A DNA stretch of 64,000 bases. Source: Kaistia soli DSM 19436 (GTDB lineage Bacteria; Pseudomonadota; Alphaproteobacteria; Rhizobiales; Kaistiaceae). Below, in pieces: positions 54,981-64,000 of this stretch. Where the stretch lies: positions 1,778,615 to 1,842,614 of the forward strand of contig NZ_FQUP01000001.1 in assembly GCF_900129325.1 (NCBI RefSeq), in the 5' to 3' direction. Each line of letters begins with the position of its first letter. Positions within the stretch are counted from its first letter, which is position 1. The translations under genes were made by a program, and so were the position numbers. A model generated the notes under the pieces. The model was given only the letters and a program-made list of their open reading frames with translations. It was not told the DNA's origin and searched no databases.

Positions 54981-56747
54981 ATGGAACAGGTAGCCGACGG
55001 ACGTCAGCTACTGGTGTTCCTCGTCGCCGCCGGGATCGTCGTCCCGCTCTTCCAGCATTTGAAGCTCGGCGTGGTCATGGGCTTCCTGATCGCCGGCATC
55101 ATTGTCGGACCGGGCGGCTTCGGTCATCTCGTGCCGCTCAACTCTTTGTTCGGCTATGCGACCATCACCAGTGTCGACCAGTTGCAGGCCTTTGGTGATC
55201 TCGGGATCCTCTTTCTGCTGTTCACCATCGGGCTCGAGCTTTCCTTCGAGCGGGTCGGCGCGATCGGCCGCCTGATGCTCGGCGCCGGCGGGCTGCAGGT
55301 CGCGCTGGTGACGGCTGCGATTTACGGCGCCGGCGCCCTCGCAGGGTTCGAGTTCGACGACTCGCTCGTCTTCGGCATGGCCTTCGCGCTTTCCTCGACC
55401 GCGATCGTGACGCAGTCGCTCGCCGAGCGGCGGCGGCTCGGAACGCCGACGGGACGAACGGCGCTTGGCGTTCTGATCCTGCAGGATCTGATGGTGGTGC
55501 CGATCGTCATCATCGTCGGCATTCTCGCGCAGGAAGGCGCGAGCGTTGGCCTTTCGCTCGTGAAGGGCATCGCGCTGGCCGTCGTCGTCGTCGTCGCGGT
55601 GGTGTTGCTCGGGCGAACGATCGTCAAGCCCCTGATGCGCTTTGCCGGCGCGACCGGCAATCGCACACTGCTCATTTCGATCACACTGCTGATCATAGTC
55701 GTCGCCGCCGCGATCACGGCGCGTGCCGGGCTCTCGGCGGCGCTCGGTGCTTTTCTGGCGGGTCTGCTGCTCAGCGAGACAGAATATCGGCATCAGATCG
55801 ATGTTGAGGTCGAGCCATTCAAGGATCTGTTGCTCGGCCTCTTCTTCATGACCGTCGGCATGACGATCGACGTCGTGGCGGTCTTCGGGCAGTTACCGTT
55901 GATCCTCGGCGCGCTGGCCATGCTTTTCGCCGTGAAGCTCGCTTTTGGCTATGTTGCTTTCCGGATCGCTCGGATGCCGCGCCCGGGAGCGATCGAAACG
56001 GCGTTCGTTCTCGGCGGGGCCGGTGAATTCGCCTTCGTCGTGTTCACGCTTGCCGCCCGCGACAATGTCATCGCACCCGACATTGCCCGTCTCGCGACGA
56101 CGATCGCCGCACTCTCGATGGTGTTGTCGCCGCTGCTCGGTATGGTCGGCGAAAAGCTTGCCGCACGTTTGCGGGCGCGCGACGCGCTGGCGAGCCAGGG
56201 CGCAACGGGACAGGAGAACTTCTCGGATCATGTCATCATCGGCGGCTTCGGCCGCTTCGGCGCGACGGTTGCGACCCTGCTTGCGGCGGAAGGCATCCCG
56301 CATGTAGCGCTCGATCTCAATTCCGAGCATGTGCGCCGCGCGGCGAAAGAGGGGCATGCCATCTTCTTTGGCGATGCGACGCGTCCCGAGATCCTCGCGA
56401 GGCTCGGCGCCGACAAGGCACGGGCCTTCGTCGTGACTCTCGATGAGGCCGGTGTCGCGGAACGGATGGTGCAGACGATCCGCGAACATTGGCCGAATGC
56501 GATCATTCATGCTCGCGCGCGTTCGGTGACGCATGCGCGCCGGCTGCTCGATTATGGCGCGACCGACGTCGTCCCTGAAGCGCTTGAAGGCAGCCTGCAG
56601 CTGGCGGGCAATCTCCTCGCCGATATCGGTCTGCCAGACGAGGCGGTGGAGCAGCGGCTGGCGGTTGCCCGCGAAGTCGCCCGCGCCCGTATGCGCGATC
56701 AAACCTCGCCGGTCGCCGACGGCCAGGGAACGCCGATCGACGGCTAA
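54981..56747 (+). CDS. Kef-type (CPA2) K+/H+ antiporter with RCK domain
   Basis: A 588-residue protein: about 12-13 hydrophobic helices of the sodium/hydrogen exchanger type (GFLIAGIIVGPGGFGHLVPL; ALSSTAIVTQSLAERRRLGT; LSAALGAFLAGLLLSETEYR) followed by a TrkA-N/RCK domain (DHVIIGGFGRFGATVATLLA, GxGxxG nucleotide fold). It resembles KefB/YbaL potassium-efflux antiporters. The electrophile-responsive KefF/KefG partner is absent. The gene starts 59 bp after alaS. Confidence 0.9.
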   Translation: MEQVADGRQLLVFLVAAGIVVPLFQHLKLGVVMGFLIAGIIVGPGGFGHLVPLNSLFGYATITSVDQLQAFGDLGILFLLFTIGLELSFERVGAIGRLMLGAGGLQVALVTAAIYGAGALAGFEFDDSLVFGMAFALSSTAIVTQSLAERRRLGTPTGRTALGVLILQDLMVVPIVIIVGILAQEGASVGLSLVKGIALAVVVVVAVVLLGRTIVKPLMRFAGATGNRTLLISITLLIIVVAAAITARAGLSAALGAFLAGLLLSETEYRHQIDVEVEPFKDLLLGLFFMTVGMTIDVVAVFGQLPLILGALAMLFAVKLAFGYVAFRIARMPRPGAIETAFVLGGAGEFAFVVFTLAARDNVIAPDIARLATTIAALSMVLSPLLGMVGEKLAARLRARDALASQGATGQENFSDHVIIGGFGRFGATVATLLAAEGIPHVALDLNSEHVRRAAKEGHAIFFGDATRPEILARLGADKARAFVVTLDEAGVAERMVQTIREHWPNAIIHARARSVTHARRLLDYGATDVVPEALEGSLQLAGNLLADIGLPDEAVEQRLAVAREVARARMRDQTSPVADGQGTPIDG

Positions 56748-56756
56748 ATCGGCGCG

Positions 56757-56787
56757 ACGGCCGCCCGCATTCAAGGCGGACGGCCGT
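56757..56787. terminator. Hairpin between convergent antiporter and aldo/keto reductase genes
   Basis: ACGGCCGCCCGC and GCGGACGGCCGT form a 12-bp stem with one mismatch and a 7-nt loop in a 47-bp convergent gap. No T-tract follows on either strand, so termination is probable but not certain. Confidence 0.5.
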
Positions 56788-56794
56788 GCTCGAC

Positions 56795-57817
56795 CTAACC
56801 GGTCTTGCGGTTTTCGCTCTGGCGCTCCAGCATCCAGCCCGGATATTCGTGCGGCAGGGCGCTCACCGCATCGAGCCGCGTCATGTCGTCATCGGTGAGC
56901 GCCACGGCGACGGCCGCGAGATTGTCGTCGAGCTGCGCGACGGTCTTGGCGCCGATGATGACCGAGGTCACGAATGGCTTCTTCAGAAGATAAGCGAGGG
57001 CGACCTGCGCCACCGAGACGCCGTGGGCCGTGGCGATCTCCCGCATGACGTCGACGGCGTCAAAGGCGCGCGTCTTGTCGACCGGTGGGAAATCGAAATT
57101 CGCCCGGCGACCGCCGTCCGGAGCCTTGCCGTCACGATCATATTTGCCGGAGAGAAGCCCGCCGGCCAGCGGGCTCCAGACCATCAGGCCAACGCCTTCT
57201 GCGGCGAGCAACGGAGCGATGTCGCGCTCAAGGTCGCGTCCGGCGATCGTGTAATAAGCCTGAAGCGACGCGAAGCGAGCCCAGCCGCGATGATCGGCGA
57301 TGCCGAGCGCCTTCATGATCTGCCAGGCGGCCCAATTGGAGACTCCGACATAGCGGACGTGGCCCTGCCGCACGAGGTCATCGAGCGCGCGCACCGTCTC
57401 TTCGACCGGCGTCAGCGGGTCGAAGCCGTGAATCTGATAGAGGTCGATATAGTCGGTGCCAAGGCGCGTGAGGCTCGCCTTGACGGCATCCATGATATGG
57501 CCGCGCGAGGCCCCGCGATCGTTTGGCCCGGGCCCGACCTGCCCAAGCGCCTTGGTGGCCAGCACGATATCGCTGCGTTTGCGGCCCGAATTCACCATGG
57601 CGCGCCCGGTGATCTCTTCCGACTGACCTTCTGAATAGACATCGGCCGTATCGATGAAATTGACGCCGGCATCAAGCGCGCGGGCGACGATGCCATCTGC
57701 AACCGATTGGTCGAGTTCGCCGATCGCGGTCCAGATACCGCGTCCGCCAAAGGTCATCGTGCCAAGGCAGAGTTCCGAGACGAGCAGGCCTGTACGGCCA
57801 AGTGTGTTGTATCGCAT
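56795..57817 (-). CDS. Aldo/keto reductase
   Basis: A 340-residue NADPH-dependent oxidoreductase with a TIM barrel. The catalytic tetrad is visible as Asp/Tyr in NFIDTADVYSEGQSE, Lys in DIVLATKALGQ and His in LYQIHGFDPLTPVEE. VGVSNWAAWQIMKAL is the family's second signature. It reduces aldehydes or ketones; the substrate is unknown. Co-oriented with the SDR gene upstream (68-bp gap) and probably in one operon controlled by the divergent AraC regulator. Confidence 0.92.
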   Translation of the reverse strand: MRYNTLGRTGLLVSELCLGTMTFGGRGIWTAIGELDQSVADGIVARALDAGVNFIDTADVYSEGQSEEITGRAMVNSGRKRSDIVLATKALGQVGPGPNDRGASRGHIMDAVKASLTRLGTDYIDLYQIHGFDPLTPVEETVRALDDLVRQGHVRYVGVSNWAAWQIMKALGIADHRGWARFASLQAYYTIAGRDLERDIAPLLAAEGVGLMVWSPLAGGLLSGKYDRDGKAPDGGRRANFDFPPVDKTRAFDAVDVMREIATAHGVSVAQVALAYLLKKPFVTSVIIGAKTVAQLDDNLAAVAVALTDDDMTRLDAVSALPHEYPGWMLERQSENRKTG

Positions 57818-57885
57818 AGAGGTTCTCCGATTGACTGGCCGGCGGCCGGAAACGGCGCGATGCCGGCGGGGGCGTAAGCGAGCGA

Positions 57886-58722
57886 CTAGAAGTCGCCGTC
57901 CGTAGTGGGGGAGAGGGCGCGCGTCGCCTGAAGCTCGTTGGTGAGCCGGTTGATCTTCGCCGCGAGTACCTCGGCAGCGTCGCTGCCGGCTGCGTAGCGG
58001 AATGGCGGCTCGGCTCGGTTCGAGAGATCGACGACCACGGATGCAAGTTTCGCCGGGTCGCCCACCTGGCGGTGGTTGCGGTCGCGGTAACCGTTGCGGA
58101 TTTGCGCGGAGACTTCGGCATAGTCGTCAAGCGCGTTGGTGCCGAAGCTGACGGACGTTTCGTCGAGGAAGTCTGTCCGGAAGAAGCCGGGTTCGACGAG
58201 CGTCACATGAATTCCGAACGGCGCCACTTCCTGCGCGAGCGATTCCGAGAATCCCTCGACCGCGAATTTGCTGGAACAATAGATCGAGCCGCCGAGGCCG
58301 CCGCGGATGCCGGCGATCGACGAGATATTGAGGATGTATCCGGCGCGCTGGGTCCGCATTGTCGGCAGAACGGCCCGAGTGACATTGAAAAGGCCGAAGA
58401 CGTTGGTCGAAAATTGGCGCTCGGCATCGCCTATCCCGGATTCTTCGAAGAGCCCCAGCTGTCCGTAGCCGGCATTGTTGACCAGGACGTCAATCCGGCC
58501 AAAGCGCTCGAGCGCTGCTTCGACGGCCGCCGCGATCTGGTCTGGCTTGGTGACGTCAAGCGGCAGGGCCAGCAGAGCGTCGCCTGCATCGGCGAACGCG
58601 CCCAGAATTGTCTCCGGATTGCGGCCTGTCGCGACGACGCGGTCGCCGGCGGCAAGCGCCGCCCTTACGATCTCGGCGCCAATTCCGCGTGTGGCGCCGG
58701 TTACCATCCAAACTTTGCTCAT
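57886..58722 (-). CDS. Short-chain dehydrogenase/reductase
   Basis: A 278-residue classical SDR: TGATRGIGAEIVRAALAAGD (TGxxxGxG cofactor loop), VLVNNAGYGQLGLFEESGIG (NNAG), ILNISSIAGIRGGLGGSIYC with catalytic Ser, and YCSSKFAVEGFSESLA with the YxxxK dyad. Basic residues after the first strand (GRNPE) suggest NADP(H). It heads the SDR-AKR pair, divergent from an AraC family gene; the short intergenic gap would hold its promoter and operator. Confidence 0.92.
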   Translation of the reverse strand: MSKVWMVTGATRGIGAEIVRAALAAGDRVVATGRNPETILGAFADAGDALLALPLDVTKPDQIAAAVEAALERFGRIDVLVNNAGYGQLGLFEESGIGDAERQFSTNVFGLFNVTRAVLPTMRTQRAGYILNISSIAGIRGGLGGSIYCSSKFAVEGFSESLAQEVAPFGIHVTLVEPGFFRTDFLDETSVSFGTNALDDYAEVSAQIRNGYRDRNHRQVGDPAKLASVVVDLSNRAEPPFRYAAGSDAAEVLAAKINRLTNELQATRALSPTTDGDF

Positions 58723-58875
58723 GAACGTCTCCCTGGATCAGCCTCCCGAAGATGATGTTGCGGCCGCGCTCGCGTTAGCCAAATGCTGGCGCCTTCTTGC
58801 CTGATCCTCTCAGAGTGACGATCTTGGTTGCGCGCGGCGTTGCCTGTCGCCGCGCTACGCGCGATAGGGGTTCTC

Positions 58876-59787
58876 ATGGATCAGATCGACGAACTGCGTG
58901 ACATTCTGCGGCGTAACGCGGTCGTCGGACGCGCCGAGACGGCCATCCCGAGTCTGCGGCTGCTCCGGGCGGAAGCCGCGACCTTGCCGGCCCCGTCCTT
59001 CTATCAGCCGGTGCTCTGCATCGCCGCCCAGGGCTCGAAGCGGCTGATGGTGGGCGGCCAAGCCGTCATCTATGATCCGTCCCGTTTTCTGCTGGTCGCC
59101 GTCGACATGCCGGTCATGGCCTGCATCGTCGACGCAACCCCTGCGTCGCCCTATCTCTGCGCGACGCTCCGGCTCGACCGCCTCGCGATCGTCGAAGTCC
59201 TGGCGGGGCTGCCGCTAGCGGACGAAGCAATCGACCAGGGCGTTGGCATGGCCATCGGGCCGCTCGGTGCCGATTTGCTCGATCCTGTCCTCCGCCTCGT
59301 TCGGCTCGTCGAACGTCCCGCAGACGCCGCTGTCCTGGCGCCGCTCGCCGAGCGAGAAATCCTTTATCGCCTGCTGACGAGTCCGGCGGGTAGCGTGCTC
59401 CGGCAGATGGTGGCTCAGAACAGCCGGCTCGCGCGGGTCGACCGCGCCATCGATTGGATCAAGACCCACTTCAACCAGCCGATGCGCATTGATGGTCTGG
59501 CGGAGATCGCCGGCATGAGCCCCGCTTCGCTGCATCGCCATTTCAAGGCCGTCACCGCGATGAGCCCGCTGCAATTTCAGAAGCAAATCCGCCTGCTTGA
59601 GGCGCGGCGGCGGCTGGTCGCCGAAAATCTCGACGCGGGCATGATCGGCTTTTCGGTCGGCTACGAGAGTCAGTCGCAGTTCAGCCGCGAATATGCGCGT
59701 CTGTTTGGCGCGCCGCCGTCGCGCGACGCCGCCCGGCTGCGCGGCCTCGCGGCCGTCGATCCGGAACGGATTGGCGCTCCGATCTAG
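58876..59787 (+). CDS. AraC family transcriptional regulator, AraC_N (YqhC-like) type
   Basis: A 303-residue regulator. The N-terminal half has the AraC_N pattern (PSFYQPVLCIAAQGSKRLMV, then YDPSRFLLVAVDMPV), and the C-terminus has two helix-turn-helix motifs (IDGLAEIAGMSPASLHRHFK and MIGFSVGYESQSQFSREYAR). Enteric YqhC, of this type, activates neighbouring aldehyde reductases; here it is divergent from an SDR and an aldo/keto reductase. ATG at 58876 follows AGGGG; a start at 58828 would add 16 residues. Confidence 0.9.
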   Translation: MDQIDELRDILRRNAVVGRAETAIPSLRLLRAEAATLPAPSFYQPVLCIAAQGSKRLMVGGQAVIYDPSRFLLVAVDMPVMACIVDATPASPYLCATLRLDRLAIVEVLAGLPLADEAIDQGVGMAIGPLGADLLDPVLRLVRLVERPADAAVLAPLAEREILYRLLTSPAGSVLRQMVAQNSRLARVDRAIDWIKTHFNQPMRIDGLAEIAGMSPASLHRHFKAVTAMSPLQFQKQIRLLEARRRLVAENLDAGMIGFSVGYESQSQFSREYARLFGAPPSRDAARLRGLAAVDPERIGAPI

Positions 59788-59807
59788 TCGGCCCGAAGTG
59801 GACGGTC

Positions 59808-60605
59808 TCAGGCGGCCTTGCGGCTGATGAAGAGCCCGCTCTCCTTGCGGGATTCGAGCACGCCGCCACCTGCCGCGAAGGCTGAGGCAACAGCGTCCCG
59901 AAATTCCTTCATCTGGCTCTCGCTCGCCCTGTCGCCTGGCGGGAACGATGTCATCGCCAGGATGAGATCTTCCGGCTCGGTGATGCGCATGTGAGCCGGA
60001 TGCACTGACGTCGCGACATTGCCGAACTGCGCCCGCAACAGCCGTTCGGCGGTTTCGAAGCCGAATACGGCCGCGACCGGCTCGGACGGCGCACCGCCGA
60101 GCCGCATCGTCAACTCATAGACTTCTCGGAGATTGTCGACGCCGTTGGTCGTCACCGCCAGAAAGCCGCCTGGGCGAAGCACGCGGTGAAATTCAGCAAT
60201 CGCAGTCGCCGGGTCGCCAACATGATAGAGCATGTGCATGGCAATGACTCCGTCGAAGCAGGCATCCTCAAAGGGGAGGGCCGCGGCATCCGCCTCGCAT
60301 CCCTCCAGCTCTTCGAAAGCCAGTTCGCGACAACGGTCGACGGCTTCACCAACCATGCCGGCCGACAGGTCGGCAAGTGTCAGCCTAAGCCCGTCCGGAA
60401 CGGACGACGCGGTCGCGGCCCAGAACCAGGCGGGTCCGCAGCCGATATCGAGAAGCCGTGCGCCCGGCTCGATCGGCAACTGCGCCGCGACCCATTCGAA
60501 CCACGGCGTCTCGGCGAGCGTGTATTCGGAGTTGAGCCGCGCCCGGGCGGCCAGCTTGCGGCTATCGCCATATTGCTCGGCATTGCCGGAAGAGAGTGAC
60601 GACAT
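59808..60605 (-). CDS. Class I SAM-dependent methyltransferase
   Basis: A 265-residue methyltransferase of the Methyltransf_11 type. Motif I is LLDIGCGPAWFWA, motif II lies in LTLADLSAGMVGEAVD and motif III is FHRVLRPGGFLAVTT. The N-terminal SRKLAARARLNSEYTLAETP helps bind substrate. Small-molecule target unknown. It converges with the AraC gene and is followed on the same strand by no close partner. Confidence 0.88.
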   Translation of the reverse strand: MSSLSSGNAEQYGDSRKLAARARLNSEYTLAETPWFEWVAAQLPIEPGARLLDIGCGPAWFWAATASSVPDGLRLTLADLSAGMVGEAVDRCRELAFEELEGCEADAAALPFEDACFDGVIAMHMLYHVGDPATAIAEFHRVLRPGGFLAVTTNGVDNLREVYELTMRLGGAPSEPVAAVFGFETAERLLRAQFGNVATSVHPAHMRITEPEDLILAMTSFPPGDRASESQMKEFRDAVASAFAAGGGVLESRKESGLFISRKAA

Positions 60606-60781
60606 TCGTGGTTCCTGATCTTCATCGGTGGCGAGGCAACCATAGCTGAGCGCAGAGGCTGGCGCATCGCGGCGATCGGGGAGTGCGGGGTGACGCTCAA
60701 GCGCTCCTATGATGAGCCGAACACTGCCTTGGCGGGTTGACCACGTGGACTGTGTCGCGAGCGTCGTGCGCCAGAACGCCT

Positions 60782-61816
60782 TCAGCCGCGATCGGCCGTG
60801 TTCGTTTCATCCGGCGCGCTGAAATGCACCAGGCGGATTGCGATCGGCCCGCCGCCTGCCTTGGCCTCATACATGAGGTCATCGGCCTGATTGAGCAGAT
60901 GATCGAGGTTTCGCGGGGCATCCATGACGGCGACGCCCATCGACAGGCCGATATTGAGCACGCTGTCGCCCAGGACGATCGGCTGGCAAAGGGCTTCGGC
61001 GAGGTCTTCGAACCGCTCCTGTTTCGGCAGATCCGAGTCCGGGACGTGGAACAGGATCGCGAATTCGTCGCCGCCGAGCCGACCGACTTGGCCGTTGCCG
61101 CGGATAGCCTCGCCAAGCCGTTGTCCGACGATGCGAAGCACCGCATCTCCGACCGCATGGCCCTGCTGATCATTGATCGCCTTGAAGCCGTTGAGGTCGA
61201 TATAGGCCAGCCCGATCGCTTCGGTGGGAGACTTCGTTTCGATCGCGCGCGCCAGCAGCCCTTCAAAACCGGCCCGATTGGCCACCTGGGTCAGTGAGTC
61301 CGTATGAGCGGCCTGCCGGATTGCGTTCTCAAGCGCCTTCCGATCGGTGTTGTCGACGATGATCTCGATATCGACGCTGGCCCCGCCGACGACGCAGCGA
61401 TGCGCACTGATCAGCGTCGGGACGATGTGGCCCGAGGTGTGTCGGAGATCAACCTCTTCGAGTTCATAGAAGCCGACGGTCGCTAGCTGGTGCATGCGGC
61501 GCATCCTCGCGGGCGAATCCGGGCTGCTTGCCATGTGAAGCGAAATCGGCTGTCCTTCGATCTCCGACCACTCGCGACCGAAAAGGCGCAGATAGGCTGA
61601 GTTGACCCGGACATAGTAGGACGGCTCGTCCGTCGTCGAGATGCAGAACGCAACCGGTGAAAACTCGAACAGGGCGTACATCGCCTCGGCGAGTAGTTCC
61701 CGAGAGATCGTTGGCCCGGTCTTCAATTGCGTGGATCGCCATTCTTGTCGGCTGGGATGATCGAGGCGCGTCGCCGTGAAGTCCCACCTCGGTGAAGGAG
61801 GCAGATTTTCTGCCAT
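60782..61816 (-). CDS. PAS-GGDEF diguanylate cyclase
   Basis: A 344-residue soluble protein. A PAS domain at about 40-165 (ALFEFSPVAFCISTTDEPSY, then VDIEIIVDNTDRKALENAIR) precedes a GGDEF domain (DSLTQVANRAGFEGLLARAI; catalytic site GRLGGDEFAILF; metal Asp in YIDLNGFKAIND). The active-site motif is intact, so it should make c-di-GMP. No RxxD inhibitory site is seen five residues before GGDEF (the segment is AIRGNGQVGRLGGDEF). It probably links an unknown signal to motility or adhesion. Confidence 0.9.
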   Translation of the reverse strand: MAENLPPSPRWDFTATRLDHPSRQEWRSTQLKTGPTISRELLAEAMYALFEFSPVAFCISTTDEPSYYVRVNSAYLRLFGREWSEIEGQPISLHMASSPDSPARMRRMHQLATVGFYELEEVDLRHTSGHIVPTLISAHRCVVGGASVDIEIIVDNTDRKALENAIRQAAHTDSLTQVANRAGFEGLLARAIETKSPTEAIGLAYIDLNGFKAINDQQGHAVGDAVLRIVGQRLGEAIRGNGQVGRLGGDEFAILFHVPDSDLPKQERFEDLAEALCQPIVLGDSVLNIGLSMGVAVMDAPRNLDHLLNQADDLMYEAKAGGGPIAIRLVHFSAPDETNTADRG

Positions 61817-61910
61817 TCTTCATGGCTGCCGTCGAGTTGATTGTGCTGCAATGCAGTATCGACGTAAGCGGCGCGTGCCGACGCGAGACTTTCTGCAGCC
61901 GGGAGCCGGC

Positions 61911-62621
61911 TCAGCGCACCCAGACCCGCAGAGGTCCGACCGACTGAAACCCAGCGGCGCGGAAAAGCGCAAGGCTCTCCCCATGCTCATAGCCGACGAG
62001 CGGGAGGTTCGGATGGCGATGCCGGGCCGCAGCGATCAGGGATGCCAAAACCGAAGCAGGGTCGGCTTCCGGGCTCATGAAGACATTGGAGATGCCGAGC
62101 ACCGTGGCGTATCGGTTGAGGGCCGCGCCGCCGATCGTCACGCCGTCGCGAATGACGGCGAGGAAGGCAAGGCGGGGGTCGGCGAGGATGGCTGGCGGGA
62201 AGACGGGCCTCTCCACCGGCGCACCGGCCCAAGCCCGTTCCCAGTCGGCAAGGTCGCTCGCGGTGGCGGTCCAGCCTATGGCAAAATCACCGGGAGAGAT
62301 GGCGGCGGGCGTGTCTGCCGCGAGCCAAAGCCATTCTGCCTCGAACGCCGTGGTCAGGCCGACGGAAGAGAGGTTGAGCGTCGCGAAGCTGTCCTTGATT
62401 CCGAGCGCTCCCGGCCGCCGGGCGATAAGAGCTGCAATCTCTTCCCGCTGCGGGCCGACATCTTCCGCCGTCAGCGTCACCAGATTGGGATAATAAGGCG
62501 GCGCATCGCCTGGATTGACCCAGAAGCCGGCCCCGAACCGTGTCGTCGCGCCATGCGCCCGCGAGACGGCGTCGCACCATTCGGCATTGTTGCGGGCGGC
62601 GAGGCGGGCGCGGTGCGGCAT
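61911..62621 (-). CDS. GNAT-like N-acetyltransferase family protein
   Basis: A 236-residue protein whose C-terminal half has a GNAT-like pattern: RLAFLAVIRDGVTIGGAALN, then VLGISNVFMSPEADPASVLA and LVGYEHGESLALFRAAGFQS, the usual last two strands. The N-terminal half (AEWCDAVSRAHGATTRFGAG) is less typical. No acceptor can be assigned. It lies just downstream of icd on the same strand, but icd has its own terminator. Confidence 0.75.
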   Translation of the reverse strand: MPHRARLAARNNAEWCDAVSRAHGATTRFGAGFWVNPGDAPPYYPNLVTLTAEDVGPQREEIAALIARRPGALGIKDSFATLNLSSVGLTTAFEAEWLWLAADTPAAISPGDFAIGWTATASDLADWERAWAGAPVERPVFPPAILADPRLAFLAVIRDGVTIGGAALNRYATVLGISNVFMSPEADPASVLASLIAAARHRHPNLPLVGYEHGESLALFRAAGFQSVGPLRVWVR

Positions 62622-62643
62622 CGGTCACGTCTTCTTCAAGAGA

Positions 62644-62668
62644 AACGGCGCGGCCGAGCCGCGCCGTT
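62644..62668 (-). terminator. Terminator of icd
   Basis: An 11-bp perfect stem AACGGCGCGGC/GCCGCGCCGTT with a 3-nt loop; on the minus strand it is followed by TCTCTTGAAG, a modest T-rich run. It lies 21 bp after the icd stop codon. Confidence 0.75.
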
Positions 62669-62689
62669 CTGGTTAGTCTCGCGAAGTCC

Positions 62690-63907
62690 TTAGGCAGTCG
62701 CCATCGCCTTGGTCAGGTTGTCGCTGACCTTGTCGAGGAAGCCAGTGGTCGAGAGCCATTTCTGGTCCGGTCCGACGAGCAGCGCGAGATCTTTCGTCAT
62801 GAAGCCGGATTCGACGGTATCGACGCAGACCTTCTCCAGCGTGGCCGAGAACTTGGCGAGTTCGACATTATCGTCGAGCTTGGCGCGATGGGAAAGGCCG
62901 CGAGTCCAAGCGAAGATCGAAGCGATGGAGTTGGTCGACGTCTCCTTGCCCTTCTGATGTTCGCGATAGTGCCGCGTCACGGTGCCATGTGCCGCTTCGG
63001 CCTCGACGGTCTTGCCGTCGGGGGTGAGCAGCACCGAGGTCATAAGGCCCAGCGAGCCGAAGCCCTGCGCGACCGTGTCGGACTGCACGTCGCCGTCATA
63101 GTTCTTGCATGCCCAGACATAGCCGCCGGACCACTTCAGCGCCGAAGCGACCATGTCGTCGATCAGGCGATGCTCGTAGGTGATTCCGGCTTCCTTGAAG
63201 GCGCTGGCGAATTCGTTCTCATAGACCTCCTGGAACAGGTCCTTGAAGCGGCCATCATAGGCCTTGAGGATCGTGTTCTTGGTCGAGAGATAAACCGGAT
63301 ATTTGCGCAGCAGGCCGTAGTTCAGCGAGGCGCGCGCGAATTCGCGGATCGACTCGTCGAGATTGTACATGGCCATCGCGACGCCGGCGCCGGGGAAGTT
63401 GAAGACTTCCTTCTCGATGACCGTGCCGTCCTCGCCCTCAAACTTGACCGTCAGGCGGCCCTTGCCGGGAATCTTGAAGTCGGTTGCCTTGTACTGGTCG
63501 CCGAAAGCGTGACGGCCGACGATGATCGGCTGCGTCCAGCCGGGAACGAGGCGGGGCACGTTCTGGCAGATGATCGGCTCGCGGAAGATGACGCCGCCAA
63601 GGATGTTGCGGATGGTGCCGTTCGGCGACTTCCACATTTCCTTGAGGTTGAATTCCTTAACGCGCGCTTCGTCCGGCGTGATGGTGGCGCATTTGACGCC
63701 GACGCCGACCTTCTTGATGGCCTCGGCGGCCTCGATGGTCACCTTGTCATTCGTTGCGTCGCGATGCTCGATGCCGAGATCGAAATACTGCAGATCGAGA
63801 TCGAGATAGGGGTGGATCAGCTTGTCCTTGATGGCCTGCCAGATGATCCGGGTCATCTCGTCGCCGTCGAGCTCGACGACAGGATTGGCTACCTTGATCT
63901 TCGCCAT
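62690..63907 (-). CDS. icd: NADP-dependent isocitrate dehydrogenase
   Basis: A 405-residue homodimeric-type isocitrate dehydrogenase, which oxidises isocitrate to 2-oxoglutarate in the TCA cycle. It shows [20 protein letters not shown], the substrate loop [40 protein letters not shown], and [20 protein letters not shown] with the metal-binding acidic residues. Length and pattern match rhizobial and eukaryotic-like enzymes. The gene starts 93 bp before the window edge. Confidence 0.96.
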   Translation of the reverse strand: MAKIKVANPVVELDGDEMTRIIWQAIKDKLIHPYLDLDLQYFDLGIEHRDATNDKVTIEAAEAIKKVGVGVKCATITPDEARVKEFNLKEMWKSPNGTIRNILGGVIFREPIICQNVPRLVPGWTQPIIVGRHAFGDQYKATDFKIPGKGRLTVKFEGEDGTVIEKEVFNFPGAGVAMAMYNLDESIREFARASLNYGLLRKYPVYLSTKNTILKAYDGRFKDLFQEVYENEFASAFKEAGITYEHRLIDDMVASALKWSGGYVWACKNYDGDVQSDTVAQGFGSLGLMTSVLLTPDGKTVEAEAAHGTVTRHYREHQKGKETSTNSIASIFAWTRGLSHRAKLDDNVELAKFSATLEKVCVDTVESGFMTKDLALLVGPDQKWLSTTGFLDKVSDNLTKAMATA

Positions 63908-64000
63908 GGAATGACTGCCTCGCCTTCGTTGGAATGCCCTCGCGGCGGAGGAGGCCGGCGCGATCGGGGCTTTGAGAGAAGCGTTGCTATAGCATCGCGT

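Overview
The window looks like chromosomal DNA from an alphaproteobacterium of the order Hyphomicrobiales (Rhizobiales). The reasons are high GC, the recA-alaS-(...)-icd gene order, CckA next to a FliO-like gene and DksA, FlbT, BA14K-family proteins, and a giant 22-residue-repeat protein resembling the growth pole ring protein (GPR) of polar-growing rhizobia. No prophage, insertion sequence, CRISPR array, rRNA or plasmid function was seen. The content is ordinary chromosome with several self-contained regulatory modules.

Layout. 1-4.1 kb: a GNAT enzyme cut by the window edge, a MarR regulator, a divergent alpha/beta hydrolase behind three identical-type palindromic operators, an MFS exporter behind a SoxR-type promoter, and soxR. 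4.1-8.8 kb: a BA14K protein, a PhzF-like enzyme, hisC and leuA; leuA is preceded by a leader peptide with four consecutive Leu codons. 8.9-13.5 kb: a large secreted phytase/esterase-like protein with a candidate Pho box, tRNA-Lys(CTT), an AIM24-like protein and a secreted pepsin-like protein. 13.6-17.3 kb: a three-gene sugar-type ABC importer. 17.4-24.8 kb: a sterol-desaturase-type membrane hydroxylase, a secreted trypsin-like protease, a zinc metallopeptidase, three two-component proteins, a 50-residue DUF3309-type peptide and a second MFS transporter.

25-33.8 kb: the 2187-residue GPR-like protein, a divergent single Hpt domain protein, a 2Fe-2S ferredoxin and a ferredoxin-NADP reductase. 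33.9-36 kb: a small basic protein and a divergent MarR/FMN-reductase pair whose first three codons lie inside a 17-bp inverted repeat. 35.3-45.2 kb: the envelope pair YcjF/YcjX, SixA, a second BA14K protein, then flagellar and cell-cycle genes (flbT, a FlgN-like gene, dksA, a fliO-like gene, cckA).

45.3-64 kb: cytochrome P450 with a hydrolase, a small secreted protein, two methyltransferases, pseudouridine-5'-phosphate glycosidase, a glycine-zipper lipoprotein, recA with an SOS-type box, a GFA-family enzyme, alaS, a Kef-type antiporter, an aldo/keto reductase-SDR pair with a divergent AraC regulator, a PAS-GGDEF protein, a GNAT-like protein and icd.

Three themes connect the genes. The first is polar growth and cell cycle (GPR-like protein, CckA, DksA, FlbT, FliO-like). 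The second is redox or toxicant sensing by local regulators (SoxR-MFS, two MarR pairs, AraC-SDR-AKR). The third is central metabolism with built-in control (leuA attenuation, SOS control of recA). Functions are assigned by reading motifs; no database search was possible.
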